A stretch of DNA of 64,000 bases from an uncultured Altererythrobacter sp. (GTDB lineage: Bacteria > Pseudomonadota > Alphaproteobacteria > Sphingomonadales > Sphingomonadaceae): assembly GCA_947492235.1 (NCBI GenBank), contig CANLLZ010000001.1, positions 186,001-250,000 of the forward strand, in the 5' to 3' direction. The translations under genes and the position numbers were made by a program. Numbering within the stretch: the first letter of the stretch is position 1; each line of letters opens with the position of its first letter. Below, piece after piece: positions 16,357-25,112 of the stretch. The notes below the pieces were generated by a model. It saw only the letters and a list, made by a program, of their open reading frames with translations, was not told where the DNA came from and made no database searches.

Positions 16357-18474
16357 CTAAAAACTGCCGCTGACGGAGAACCGGAAAATCGGGCCGATCC
16401 GGCGATCCTGCACTTCATTGAACAGCACCGGAGCGGTTGGGCGGGAGCCATCGAACACGGTGCGCACGAAATCGTTGCGGGCATTCAGGACGTTCGCATA
16501 GGTTGCATTGACGGTCAGGCCGAACACGTCCTTGTGCTCTATGAATATGTTCGCGAACACCGGGCCCTCCGATCCACGCCCGGTTTCGAACCGGCGGGAA
16601 TAGAACGCCTGATTGTTGGTGAAGATGCCCGCACCCCACGCCCAGTCGCTGCCCGGCACATCGTGGCGCAAATCCATTTCCAGCAGGTCGATCAAGTCGT
16701 TGGAGAACGGCCGGTCTTCTCCCGTGAACGGGTCGGTCACGCTCATCCAGCGCTTGATGGCCTGAACTTCCAGCCGCGCACCGGTCCAGCCGAGCGGATC
16801 GAATTGCAGTGTCGTGTTGAGCTCAAGATGGGTGCGCGACGCATCGCCGATATTGCCGCGTGCCTCGCTGCCATTGGGAAGCGGGAAGAACTCGATGAAA
16901 TCCTCGAACTCGGCGTGGCGCAGCTCCAGCTTTACCGAACCCCATGCGCCCAGCCCCTTGTTGACCTCCAGATCGAAATTCCAGCTCTGGTTGGGGACTA
17001 GCTCGTTATTGCCGCCGCGTTCCTGTTCGTCGTTCAAGTCTACACTGGACAGGAAATCGCCGAACGAGAGCTGCCCCACACTGCGGCGCACCTCTGCCGC
17101 GATGTCGAAATCGCTGCTGGGTTTCCACGAGAGGGAGAGCGACCCTTTGGGCCGTTGGAACGACCGGGAATTCGCCGCCACACCGGTTTGCGAAAGTTTG
17201 GAATATTCCGCGCCGCCTGTCGCCTGCAGGGCGAGGGTGGGGGTCAGCTGCTTGCCGAAGCTCAAGATCGCTTCATAGCGATCCTCTGTCACGCCGCCCG
17301 TTCCGCCATCGAAGGGCAGGGCGACGAAAGTCTCGTTCGTATCCAGCTCCAGCAGGCTGGCGCGCCGGTTCAGCCGGTTGAAGGCCGCCTCGCCGGACAG
17401 CTGCCAATCCGCATCCCACAGATTCCAGCCATATTCGAACCGGCCGATCCGCTCGCCTTCATTGCTGGTCTGGATGAAGCGCGATCCGATGGCCTGCGTG
17501 CCGTCATCGAAGCGGTCGATCAGCTGGGATTCGAAATTGTCCCGTTCGAAGCGTTCCAGCCCGATCAGCTTCATGCTGCCGGGGCCAAGGGGGAATTCGA
17601 TATCCGCGCCCACTTCGTATTCCGGGCCGTCCGATCCGCGCGACGCGGCGCGGGTCCGCACGGGGCCGGTGGCGGGCATGCCGATCTCGCTGTCGGTCCG
17701 CTCGAAATAATCGATCTGGTAGCTCATATTGAGATTGGCGATCACATCGCCGCCAAAATCATAGGTGAAATTGGTGCTCAGATTGGGGTTGTCATAGCGG
17801 CCGGAAAACTGGCTTGCCTGCAATTCTATCAGATCGCCAGCGGCATCGGTGATGAAGATCGGGCCGTCCGCGCCGAACCGGTTGTTGTCGTTTGCCAGAG
17901 CGACTGTGTAGTCGAAATTCCCGCTGCTGCCGGTGACCGAAATCTCCCCGCCGTAAAGCTGGGCAGAGGTGTTGTAGGCGCGAAAGCCGCTGCGCCAGGT
18001 GAACTGGCCCGAAGTACCGCTGCTCTTGCGGATGATATTGGCGACCTGACCGTTGAGGCCCGGAATATCGAGCGCATTGCCCTCGACAATTTCGATCCGG
18101 ATGACGGTGTCTGCGGGTATCCGGCGCAGCTGGTCGCGCAGGCTGTCGGATTTGCTGGCGAGGCGCTCGCCATTGACAATCACGTTCTGGCTGGCCTGCC
18201 CGAGCCCCCGGCCATTGTCATCATCCGATATGGTGAAGCCCGGCACGCGCGAGAGCATATCGAGCGCATTGCGAGGCGCAAACTGGGTGAAATAATCCGG
18301 CTCGAACACAGTCGCGGAGGATTCCGGAGCATCGATCACGGTTTCGTCGGCCGCCTCGGCAGGGGCGCTTGGAGTGTCCGTTTCCTGCGCAAAGGCGGGT
18401 GCGCCCTGGGCAATCAGGGCGACAGACACTGCCAGTGCGCTGGCAACCCGATAGCGGGCGATACGATTTTGCAA
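16357..18474 (-). CDS. TonB-dependent outer-membrane receptor
   Basis: 705 aa if started at TTG 18474. This start is chosen because GGGGAG lies six bases upstream and the protein then opens directly with a signal peptide (cleavage after APAFA). The longer ATG frame adds 47 residues of non-family sequence. The plug domain covers residues about 45-155 (ALDMLSRVPGFTIS, NVIVNGERLASKSD, IEIVEGNALDIPGLNGQVANI). The rest is a beta barrel ending in Phe after a strand (FRFSVSGSF). Such receptors import large nutrients through TonB energy. No substrate hint comes from neighbours, and no TonB box is obvious. Confidence 0.85.
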   Translation of the reverse strand: MQNRIARYRVASALAVSVALIAQGAPAFAQETDTPSAPAEAADETVIDAPESSATVFEPDYFTQFAPRNALDMLSRVPGFTISDDDNGRGLGQASQNVIVNGERLASKSDSLRDQLRRIPADTVIRIEIVEGNALDIPGLNGQVANIIRKSSGTSGQFTWRSGFRAYNTSAQLYGGEISVTGSSGNFDYTVALANDNNRFGADGPIFITDAAGDLIELQASQFSGRYDNPNLSTNFTYDFGGDVIANLNMSYQIDYFERTDSEIGMPATGPVRTRAASRGSDGPEYEVGADIEFPLGPGSMKLIGLERFERDNFESQLIDRFDDGTQAIGSRFIQTSNEGERIGRFEYGWNLWDADWQLSGEAAFNRLNRRASLLELDTNETFVALPFDGGTGGVTEDRYEAILSFGKQLTPTLALQATGGAEYSKLSQTGVAANSRSFQRPKGSLSLSWKPSSDFDIAAEVRRSVGQLSFGDFLSSVDLNDEQERGGNNELVPNQSWNFDLEVNKGLGAWGSVKLELRHAEFEDFIEFFPLPNGSEARGNIGDASRTHLELNTTLQFDPLGWTGARLEVQAIKRWMSVTDPFTGEDRPFSNDLIDLLEMDLRHDVPGSDWAWGAGIFTNNQAFYSRRFETGRGSEGPVFANIFIEHKDVFGLTVNATYANVLNARNDFVRTVFDGSRPTAPVLFNEVQDRRIGPIFRFSVSGSF

Positions 18475-18637
18475 CTTGCTCTCCCCGCGCGAACCCCGCG
18501 CAAACCTTGCGCGACACTCGCGCTGCGCTTGGTCCAATGCTCTGGCTGCGTCACATCCTGTTCGACAGGCCGGTTGAAACCACCGACCAGCGGCGAGTTT
18601 CATTGCCTTGCGCAACTCATATGGCGTTCATCTTATT

Positions 18638-18663
18638 GGACCTTCTGACCGGACCTTCTAACC
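18638..18663. repeat. Tandem 13-bp direct repeat upstream of clpP
   Basis: GGACCTTCTGACC and GGACCTTCTAACC follow each other without a gap, with one mismatch. They lie about 85 bases before clpP and 165 bases before the divergent receptor start. CTTGAA at 18680-18685, a possible heat-shock -35, follows closely. They could be operator sites for either gene. Confidence 0.45.
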
Positions 18664-18745
18664 GGGGAAGGTTAAGCCTCTTGAACATCGCGGGAAGAGC
18701 GCCGACATTGCCGGTCAACCAACGACAAATAGGAAAACACCGCCC

Positions 18746-19450
18746 ATGATCGATCTGTTCGGCTCCGAAGCCTATGGCACCCAGGGACAATTCACCCGTG
18801 ATCCGCTGACCGGCGCTCTGGTGCCCATGGTGGTGGAGCAGACCAGCCGGGGCGAGCGCAGCTTCGACATTTTCAGCCGCCTGCTGCGCGAACGCATCGT
18901 GTTCGTGACGGGTCAGGTGGAAGACGGCATGGCTTCGCTGATTCAGGCGCAGCTGCTTTTTCTCGAGAGCGAAAATCCGTCCAAGCCGATCAGCATGTAT
19001 ATCAATTCGCCCGGCGGCGTGGTGACCGCCGGCCTCGCGATCCATGACACCATGCAGTACATCAAATCCAAGGTTTCGACCGTGTGTATGGGGCAGGCCG
19101 CATCGATGGGCAGTTTCCTGCTGGCCGCAGGTGAGCCCGGTATGCGGATTGCGCTGCCCAATGCGCGGATCATGGTCCACCAGCCCAGCGGCGGCGCACG
19201 CGGCATGGCCTCCGACATTGAAATTCAGGCGCGCGAGATCCTGCGGATCAAGAAGCGCATGAACGAGATGTATGTGAAGTTCACCGGCCGCACTCTGGAG
19301 GAAATCGAGAAGGCGATGGACCGCGACACCTTCCTCGAAGCCGAGGAAGCAATGGAATTCGGTCTGGTGGACAAGGTGTTTGCCTCGCGTCCGGAAGGCG
19401 ATGAGCCGACCAAGGACGAGGACAAGGGCAGCGGCGGCGCACCCGAATAA
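18746..19450 (+). CDS. clpP: ATP-dependent Clp protease proteolytic subunit
   Basis: 234 aa. The catalytic triad is complete: Ser120 in GQAASMGS, His145 in MVHQPSGG and Asp194 in MDRDTF. The glycine-rich motif NSPGG (88-92) precedes the oxyanion region. ClpP forms a two-ring 14-mer that degrades proteins threaded in by ClpX or ClpA. The C-terminal 25 residues are an acidic extension ([10 protein letters not shown]) longer than in E. coli. clpX follows on the same strand after a 236-base gap. Confidence 0.97.
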   Translation: MIDLFGSEAYGTQGQFTRDPLTGALVPMVVEQTSRGERSFDIFSRLLRERIVFVTGQVEDGMASLIQAQLLFLESENPSKPISMYINSPGGVVTAGLAIHDTMQYIKSKVSTVCMGQAASMGSFLLAAGEPGMRIALPNARIMVHQPSGGARGMASDIEIQAREILRIKKRMNEMYVKFTGRTLEEIEKAMDRDTFLEAEEAMEFGLVDKVFASRPEGDEPTKDEDKGSGGAPE

Positions 19451-19687
19451 GCCTCCACGCAAACCACCCGCATAGGGTTAATGGCATAGGGTCTTGGGCC
19501 GGTTCTGCCCCCGGCCGGGACATTTGTGTCAAGCAATTGGCAACTGTGTGCCTTCAGGTGGGGCTAAGACGGCTCTGCTAGGCAACATTGCTTGTAATAT
19601 GGAAATCCAGCGATAGGTTGGCCGAATCCGCAGTCCCCATGGGCTGCTTGGGGATCGCGACCAGCGCAATCGGGACGGACTTGGGAT

Positions 19688-20956
19688 ATGACGAAATTGA
19701 GCGGAACCGATAGCAAGAGCACGCTGTATTGCAGCTTCTGCGGCAAATCGCAGCACGAGGTGCGCAAGCTGATTGCCGGCCCCACCGTCTTCATCTGCGA
19801 TGAATGCGTGGAGCTGTGCAACGACATCATTCGCGAGGAAACGAAGGCCGGCCTGACCGGCCGCAAGGAAGGCGAAGTGCCGCCTCCGTCCGAGATTTTC
19901 GGCACGCTGAACGATTACGTTATCGGTCAGGACCGCGCGAAACGTGTTCTGTCGGTCGCCGTGCACAACCATTACAAGCGCCTGAAGCATGCCGGGAAAT
20001 CCGGCGATGTGGAGCTCGCGAAATCGAACATCCTGCTCGTCGGCCCGACCGGCTGCGGCAAGACGCTGCTGGCCCAGACACTGGCGCGCACTTTCGATGT
20101 GCCGTTCACCATGGCCGACGCCACCACGCTGACCGAAGCGGGCTATGTGGGCGAGGATGTCGAGAACATCATCCTCAAGCTGCTGCAGGCGAGCGACTAC
20201 AATGTCGACAAGGCGCAGCATGGCATCGTCTATATCGACGAGATCGACAAGATCACCCGCAAGGCGGAAAACCCCTCCATCACCCGCGACGTGAGCGGCG
20301 AAGGCGTGCAGCAGGCTCTGCTCAAGCTGATGGAAGGCACCACGGCCAGCGTCCCCCCGCAGGGCGGGCGCAAGCATCCCCAGCAGGAATTCCTGCAGGT
20401 CGACACGACCAACATTCTGTTCATCTGCGGCGGCGCGTTTGCTGGGCTGGACAAGATTATCGGCGACCGTCTGCAGAAGCGCAGCATCGGCTTCGGCGCG
20501 CATGTCGCCGATCCGGACAAGCGCCGCGTAGGCGAGCTGCTGGAGAAGAGCGAGCCGGAAGATCTGCTGAAATTCGGCCTGATTCCGGAATTTGTCGGCC
20601 GTCTGCCGGTGATCGCCACGCTGCATGATCTGGATGTCGATGCGCTGGTGACGATCCTTCAGGAACCCAAGAACGCCATCGTCAAACAGTACAGCAAGCT
20701 GTTCGAGCTCGAAGACGTGGAGCTGACCTTCACCGACGACGCTCTGCGCGCAATTGCCGAGCGGGCGATCAAGCGCAAAACCGGCGCGCGCGGTCTGCGC
20801 TCGATCGTGGAAGGCATCCTGCTCGACACCATGTTCGACCTGCCCGATCTCGACGATGTGAGCGAGGTGGTGATCGACAAGGATGTGGTCGAAGGCCGCA
20901 AGGAACCGGTCCGCGTCGTCAGCGGCAAGGGCAAGACCGAGGAAGAGGCTGCCTGA
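19688..20956 (+). CDS. clpX: Clp protease ATP-binding subunit ClpX
   Basis: 422 aa. The N-terminal zinc-binding domain has C15, C18, C37 and C40. The AAA+ domain has Walker A GPTGCGKT (119-126) and Walker B VYIDEID (181-187), then the GYVGEDVEN pore-region block. ClpX unfolds tagged substrates, for example ssrA-tagged or cell-cycle proteins, and feeds them to ClpP. The gap between clpP and clpX carries a GTGTCAAGCAA motif at 19527-19537, similar to the third block of the chpT/queE element. A separate clpX promoter there is plausible. Confidence 0.97.
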   Translation: MTKLSGTDSKSTLYCSFCGKSQHEVRKLIAGPTVFICDECVELCNDIIREETKAGLTGRKEGEVPPPSEIFGTLNDYVIGQDRAKRVLSVAVHNHYKRLKHAGKSGDVELAKSNILLVGPTGCGKTLLAQTLARTFDVPFTMADATTLTEAGYVGEDVENIILKLLQASDYNVDKAQHGIVYIDEIDKITRKAENPSITRDVSGEGVQQALLKLMEGTTASVPPQGGRKHPQQEFLQVDTTNILFICGGAFAGLDKIIGDRLQKRSIGFGAHVADPDKRRVGELLEKSEPEDLLKFGLIPEFVGRLPVIATLHDLDVDALVTILQEPKNAIVKQYSKLFELEDVELTFTDDALRAIAERAIKRKTGARGLRSIVEGILLDTMFDLPDLDDVSEVVIDKDVVEGRKEPVRVVSGKGKTEEEAA

Positions 20957-20960
20957 GGCA

Positions 20961-21308
20961 ATGCAGCAGTGGCTACCACTGCTCGTTTCGCTCCCCATCA
21001 TCGCCGGACTTCTATGGTCCGGTTGGTGGACGAATGAGCGTTTTTCGAACCTCGACGAACTGCCCGGCCATTATGGCCTGAATGGAGAGGCGACTTATAT
21101 GGCACCGCGCCGCGTGATGGCGTGGGCTTTACCGGTGCTCTACTCGATCTTCCTTCTTGTTCTTGCGCTCGTCGTTCTTCTGGTTCCGGCCGAGCATCAG
21201 GATGGCAGCGCGTTACCCGGTGTCGTCTTTGCTGGCATCGCATTCGGTGCCGCGCAATGCCTCGTCATCTGGCTGCACGGCCGGTGGGCCCGCAAGCAAC
21301 GCCCCTGA
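20961..21308 (+). CDS. Small membrane protein, DUF1648-like
   Basis: 115 aa from ATG 20961, four bases after the clpX stop. It has three hydrophobic segments. The first 50 residues read as a DUF1648-type block: a membrane helix followed by LDELPGHYGLNGEATY, where the family has P-x-H-(F/Y)-x-x-x-G. The same block is found at the start of SdpI-type immunity proteins and sensor-like membrane proteins, but the rest of those proteins is not present here. Function is unknown. The spacing suggests translation together with clpX. Confidence 0.65.
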   Translation: MQQWLPLLVSLPIIAGLLWSGWWTNERFSNLDELPGHYGLNGEATYMAPRRVMAWALPVLYSIFLLVLALVVLLVPAEHQDGSALPGVVFAGIAFGAAQCLVIWLHGRWARKQRP

Positions 21309-21322
21309 TCTGATCACAAGAA

Positions 21323-21360
21323 CAAAACCCCGCCCGACCTCTGATGAGCGCCGGGCGGGG
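21323..21360 (-). terminator. Terminator of the fasciclin gene
   Basis: CCCCGCCCG and CGGGCGGGG arms around a 15-base loop, followed on the minus strand by TTTTGTT. It would end the minus-strand fasciclin transcript and may also act on the clpX side. Confidence 0.7.
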
Positions 21361-21427
21361 CCTGTTCGCATCGCCGGAAAATGGGGGAGAAACCGGCGAT
21401 GCTGTGGGGGAGGGTATAATCTGTGCC

Positions 21428-21997
21428 TTAACCGGGCAGGAACACGCCGTCGGTCACATGGACCACGCCGTTCGATGCCTGCACATCAGCCGCGGCGACC
21501 ACGGTGGTGCGGCCCACCGCGTCGGTGATGGCCAGCGTGTCGCCGAATTTGGAGACGGTCAGTTTCTGGCCGCCCAGCGTATCTAAGGTCACCGCGCCGC
21601 CTGCATCATCGATCATCTTGACCAGATCGCCGGCCGTCACGGCACCAGCCACGGCGTGGTAGGTGAGGACTGCGGTCAGCGTGCCCTTGTTTTCAGGCTT
21701 CAGCAACGTGTCGACCGTGCCATCGGGCAGCTTGCCAAAGGCATCGTCGGTCGGGGCGAAGACAGTGATCGGCCCCTGCGTAGAAAGCGTGTCGGCCAGA
21801 CCGGCCGCGGTCACGGCAGCGACCAGCGTATTGTGCACACCGGTGCTCTGCGCGACGCCGACGATTGTGGGCTGGGTTGCGGGCTGGGCGGCAGCGCTCC
21901 CGTGATGATGTGCGGCAACCGGGCCACCGGCGGCAAAAGCGAACGTGCCCATGGCAGCGGTGGCGGCGAGGGCGGCGGACTTGAATGTGATACGCAT
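21428..21997 (-). CDS. Secreted fasciclin-domain protein
   Basis: 189 aa. The signal peptide ends near residue 30, and a short His/Ala-rich spacer follows. One fasciclin (FAS1) domain fills residues about 45-187, with the two conserved blocks FAPTDDAFGKLP and YHAVAGAVTAGDLV and a C-terminal GVVHVTDGVFLP. FAS1 proteins are surface or periplasmic adhesion-like proteins. It lies just downstream of an anti-sigma/ECF sigma pair on the same strand and is a likely regulon member. In mycobacteria SigK and RskA also control FAS1 proteins (MPT70/83), an established parallel. Confidence 0.9.
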   Translation of the reverse strand: MRITFKSAALAATAAMGTFAFAAGGPVAAHHHGSAAAQPATQPTIVGVAQSTGVHNTLVAAVTAAGLADTLSTQGPITVFAPTDDAFGKLPDGTVDTLLKPENKGTLTAVLTYHAVAGAVTAGDLVKMIDDAGGAVTLDTLGGQKLTVSKFGDTLAITDAVGRTTVVAAADVQASNGVVHVTDGVFLPG

Positions 21998-22095
21998 TGG
22001 GTATTCTCCTTGTTGTCAAACAAGCCCCGTCCTGCTTGCTCGTGAGGAGATACGCAGCGCCCCGGCCAGCGGATGCAAACCGGCCGGAAAAAATT

Positions 22096-22803
22096 CTAGA
22101 TCGTTGAAAATTCACCGTTTGCCACCACCGGACCGGCCTCGGTCCCGGGGCCGGCGCCGCCCAGCGGCTCGCGGGTGAGAACCAGCTGCGAGCCATCGCC
22201 AATCTGCACGGCGAGGTTCTCGGGCAGGTCGACAGCCTTCACTGTGCCCGGCTCCACCACGCCCAGTGACTGGGCCGCGCCTTCCGGGGGCACCAGCCAC
22301 AGCTCGTGGTCATGCACCCCGTCAGCCTCCAGCCCGGCGGCGGTGACATACATGCGCCGCTCTCCCGGCTGATAGATCAGGTCGATCGACAGCGCGGTAT
22401 CGCCAATCGGCACGACAGCAGCCAGTTCCGGCTGGGCTGCAACCGGTAGCGGGGCGGACGTGCCTGGTGGAAAGGCGAGGAAGGCCAGCGCTAGAGCCGC
22501 AGCGGCGGAGGTGACGCCGGTCGCCCATTTCCAGCGCGTGACCTGCTGCTGCAACGGCACGACATTGGCCGCTGCTGCCGGTCCTGCTCCCTGTTCGAGT
22601 GCAGCCTCGATCTGCGGCCACAGATCGGCGCGCGGGGTCGCTGCCGGAACTTCGTCCAGCAAGGGCGAGAGCTGCGTTTCCCAGCGGGCGACCGCCTCGG
22701 CAAAGTCCGGATCGCTGGCGACCAGCCCGCGCGCGCGCATCAGGTCTTCGCCTTCCAGCAGGCCCAGAGCGTATTCGGCGGCAAGATGGGTGTGATCGGT
22801 CAT
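22096..22803 (-). CDS. Membrane anti-sigma factor, RskA-like
   Basis: 235 aa. Residues 1-90 form the cytoplasmic sigma-binding part (HLAAEYALGLLEGED start, as in RskA/ChrR-type anti-sigma factors). One membrane helix follows at about 95-112. The periplasmic half carries the RskA C-terminal pattern: YVTAAGLEADG, HDHELWLVPPEG, and a terminal strand region. These proteins hold an ECF sigma factor inactive until cleaved. The start codon overlaps the end of the sigma gene by four bases, so the two are translated together. The signal that releases the sigma factor is not deducible. Confidence 0.85.
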   Translation of the reverse strand: MTDHTHLAAEYALGLLEGEDLMRARGLVASDPDFAEAVARWETQLSPLLDEVPAATPRADLWPQIEAALEQGAGPAAAANVVPLQQQVTRWKWATGVTSAAAALALAFLAFPPGTSAPLPVAAQPELAAVVPIGDTALSIDLIYQPGERRMYVTAAGLEADGVHDHELWLVPPEGAAQSLGVVEPGTVKAVDLPENLAVQIGDGSQLVLTREPLGGAGPGTEAGPVVANGEFSTI

Positions 22804-23393
22804 TTGGCTTCCAGATCGTCCTGTTCGAGACAGGCCTTCAATTTCGCAAGGCCGCGGCGGATGCGGCTCTTCATGGTGCCCAGCGGCGTGTCGCTCGCCT
22901 CCGCCAGTTCGGCATAGGTGCGCCCTTCGAAAAAGGCATTACGGATCGAAGACCCGGTATCAGCGTCCAACTGGCCGATGCAGTGGTGGATCCGGCTGGT
23001 CTGCTCGGCGTCTTCCAGCAGGGCATCGGCGGCGGGCGCATCATCGGCAATCTCGGCGGCCTCCTCTACCGGCACGGCCCCGCGCTGGACCTTGCCCGTG
23101 CGAAGGCGGTCGATCGCCCGGTTGCGGGCAAAGATTGCCAGCCAGCTGATCGGGCTTGCGCGGTCAGGGTCGTAACTGGCTGCGCGGCGCCAGAGTGAAA
23201 TGTAAACGTCCTGCAATGCGTCCTCTGCTTCCTTGGGGTCCCCCAAGATACGCAGGCAAATGCCAAAAAGCTTCCGGTGCGTCGCGCGGTAGACCTGCTC
23301 CAGAGCTGCGCGGTCGCCCCGCGCGACGCGGGCGATGGCCGCTTTCAGCGCAGCGCGGGCCTCGGCGGCGTTCCGGTCAGCGGCGCTCAACAT
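22800..23393 (-). CDS. ECF sigma factor, SigK-like
   Basis: 197 aa from ATG 23393, which has GGAGG five bases upstream; a TTG four codons earlier is less likely. Region 2 is clear (GDPKEAEDALQDVYISLWRRA, key part EAEDALQDVY), as is region 4 with an HTH (TYAELAEASDTPLGTMKSRI). There is no other domain, as expected for ECF factors. Together with the RskA-like anti-sigma gene it forms a classic pair. Its start overlaps the stop of the upstream CDF gene by seven bases. Confidence 0.9.
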   Translation of the reverse strand: MLSAADRNAAEARAALKAAIARVARGDRAALEQVYRATHRKLFGICLRILGDPKEAEDALQDVYISLWRRAASYDPDRASPISWLAIFARNRAIDRLRTGKVQRGAVPVEEAAEIADDAPAADALLEDAEQTSRIHHCIGQLDADTGSSIRNAFFEGRTYAELAEASDTPLGTMKSRIRRGLAKLKACLEQDDLEAK

Positions 23394-24319
23394 CCGCCTC
23401 CGCAACCCGCGGTCTGCTCGATCTGCACCGTTGCGTGGCCGATATGGAAGCGATCCTTCAGTTCTGCCGAGAGGGCCGAAAGAAACGCATCGCCTTCATG
23501 TCCGCCGGGCATCACCAGATGGGCGGTCAGCGCGGTTTCGGTCGTGCTCATCGGCCAGATGTGCAGATCGTGGACCGCTTCCACCCCGTCCAGTCCGCTC
23601 AGGAAGACACTCACCGCGTGCTGGTCGATATTCTCGGGAACGGCGGCCAGTCCCATCTTCACGCTGTCCTTGGCAAGACCCCATGTGCCCCAGGCGATGA
23701 CGGCGACGATCACGAGGCTGACCAGCGGATCGATCCACACATAGCCGGTGGCGATGATCGCAAGGCCGGCCAGCACCACCCCGGCAGACACCAGCGCATC
23801 GGCGGCCATGTGCAGATAGGCCCCGCGAATATTGAGATCGTGCTTGCGCCCGCGCATGAACATCCATGCGGTGAAGGCATTGATCGCGATGCCGATGCCG
23901 GCGACGATCACCACGGTCATGCCTTGCACCGGCTGGGGATCGGTCAGCCGGTGGATCGTCTCGAACAGGATCGCCCCGATGGCAACCAGCAGCAGCGCGG
24001 CATTGGCCAGCGCGGCAAGGATGGTGGAGCTCTTGAAGCCATAAGTGAAGCGCGCGGTCGGCGGTTTCTTCGCGGCGACGCTGGCACCCCATGCCAGCAG
24101 CAGCGCCATCACATCGGAGAGATTATGCCCAGCATCGGCAACCAGCGCCATGGAGCCGGACAGGAAGCCATAGGTCGCCTCCACCACCACGAAAGCGGTG
24201 TTGAGGATGATCCCGACCAGAAACGCGCGCCCGAAATCCGCCGGGGCATGAGAGTGGCCTGCATGGCCGTGCGAGTGGTCATGGGAATGCCCGTGAGAGT
24301 GCGCTTGAGAGCCGTGCAT
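23387..24319 (-). CDS. Cation diffusion facilitator (metal exporter)
   Basis: 310 aa from ATG 24319, four bases past the mtgA stop; an earlier in-frame ATG would overlap mtgA. The N-terminus is a dense His-rich metal-binding stretch. Six membrane helices follow, with metal-site motifs DAGHNLSD in helix 2 and HMAADALVS in helix 5, the HxxxD type seen in Zn/Co/Cd exporters of the CzcD/DmeF group. A cytoplasmic C-terminal domain ends in a Cys/Gly-rich tail (TAGCGGGC). It probably exports zinc or cobalt; the exact metal cannot be read off. Confidence 0.9.
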   Translation of the reverse strand: MHGSQAHSHGHSHDHSHGHAGHSHAPADFGRAFLVGIILNTAFVVVEATYGFLSGSMALVADAGHNLSDVMALLLAWGASVAAKKPPTARFTYGFKSSTILAALANAALLLVAIGAILFETIHRLTDPQPVQGMTVVIVAGIGIAINAFTAWMFMRGRKHDLNIRGAYLHMAADALVSAGVVLAGLAIIATGYVWIDPLVSLVIVAVIAWGTWGLAKDSVKMGLAAVPENIDQHAVSVFLSGLDGVEAVHDLHIWPMSTTETALTAHLVMPGGHEGDAFLSALSAELKDRFHIGHATVQIEQTAGCGGGC

Positions 24320-24323
24320 CGCG

Positions 24324-24992
24324 CTATTCGTACACGCAGGCGTCCAGCGCGTCACGCCGAACCACGCCGATCCGCGCGGCGACGGTGTTGCCGTGGCGGC
24401 GCAGCCAGCCGGTCGGGTTCACCACGCTGCGTTTCTTGGGCAGGGGCAGGGCGACGATCATCCGCGCGGCCTCCGATGGCGACAAGTCTGCGGCGGATTT
24501 CTGGAAATAGCGCTGCGATCCGGCCTCCACGCCGTAGGTGCCGATGCCGGTTTCCGCGACATTGAGATAGACCTCCATGATTCGCCGCTTGCCCCAAATC
24601 TTCTCGATCAGGAAGGCGAACCACGCCTCGAACCCTTTGCGCACATAGCCGCCATCCTGCCACAGGAAGACGTTCTTCGCGGTCTGCTGCGTGATGGTGG
24701 AGCCGCCCCTGATCCGGCCGCCTTCGCGGTTCTGTTTGATCGCCTGCGCAATGGCCTCGCTGTCGAAGCCGTCATGGCTGCAGAATTTGCCATCCTCCGC
24801 CGCAATGGCCGCGCGCACCAGATCGCGGTCGATCTCCGACAGCGGCTCCCAATCCTTGGTGTAGCCATTGTCGTCCAGCAGCATGGTCGCGGTGACCGGC
24901 ACAGGCACGAATTTGAACAGCACAACCAGAAACAGGCTGAGCGCGATGAAGCCAATGATGATCTTGGCGAGGAATTTCAGCAGCCGCAGCAT
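24324..24992 (-). CDS. mtgA: Monofunctional peptidoglycan glycosyltransferase
   Basis: 222 aa. One N-terminal membrane helix (residues 8-28) is followed by a GT51 domain. The catalytic Glu66 lies in AAEDGKFCSHDGFD, and the second motif GGSTITQQTAKN at about 97-108 is intact. A third block, KRRIMEVYLNVAETG, carries the second Glu. MtgA polymerises lipid II into glycan strands without a transpeptidase domain. It leads a minus-strand series with the CDF gene four bases downstream. Confidence 0.95.
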   Translation of the reverse strand: MLRLLKFLAKIIIGFIALSLFLVVLFKFVPVPVTATMLLDDNGYTKDWEPLSEIDRDLVRAAIAAEDGKFCSHDGFDSEAIAQAIKQNREGGRIRGGSTITQQTAKNVFLWQDGGYVRKGFEAWFAFLIEKIWGKRRIMEVYLNVAETGIGTYGVEAGSQRYFQKSAADLSPSEAARMIVALPLPKKRSVVNPTGWLRRHGNTVAARIGVVRRDALDACVYE

Positions 24993-25112
24993 AGGCGTGC
25001 GGGTTTAGCTTGCGTGCCGGGTGCAAGCAATCAGGCAAGCAATCGGGCACACAGCTTGCGGACAGGGGACCTTGCGTGCTTTGGTGCGCGCGAAAAACAA
25101 AGGGGATCGGTG

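Noticed and set aside
23156-24565. 469-codon plus-strand frame over the CDF and mtgA genes
   Set aside because: It is antisense to two genes with complete motifs and has no family match.
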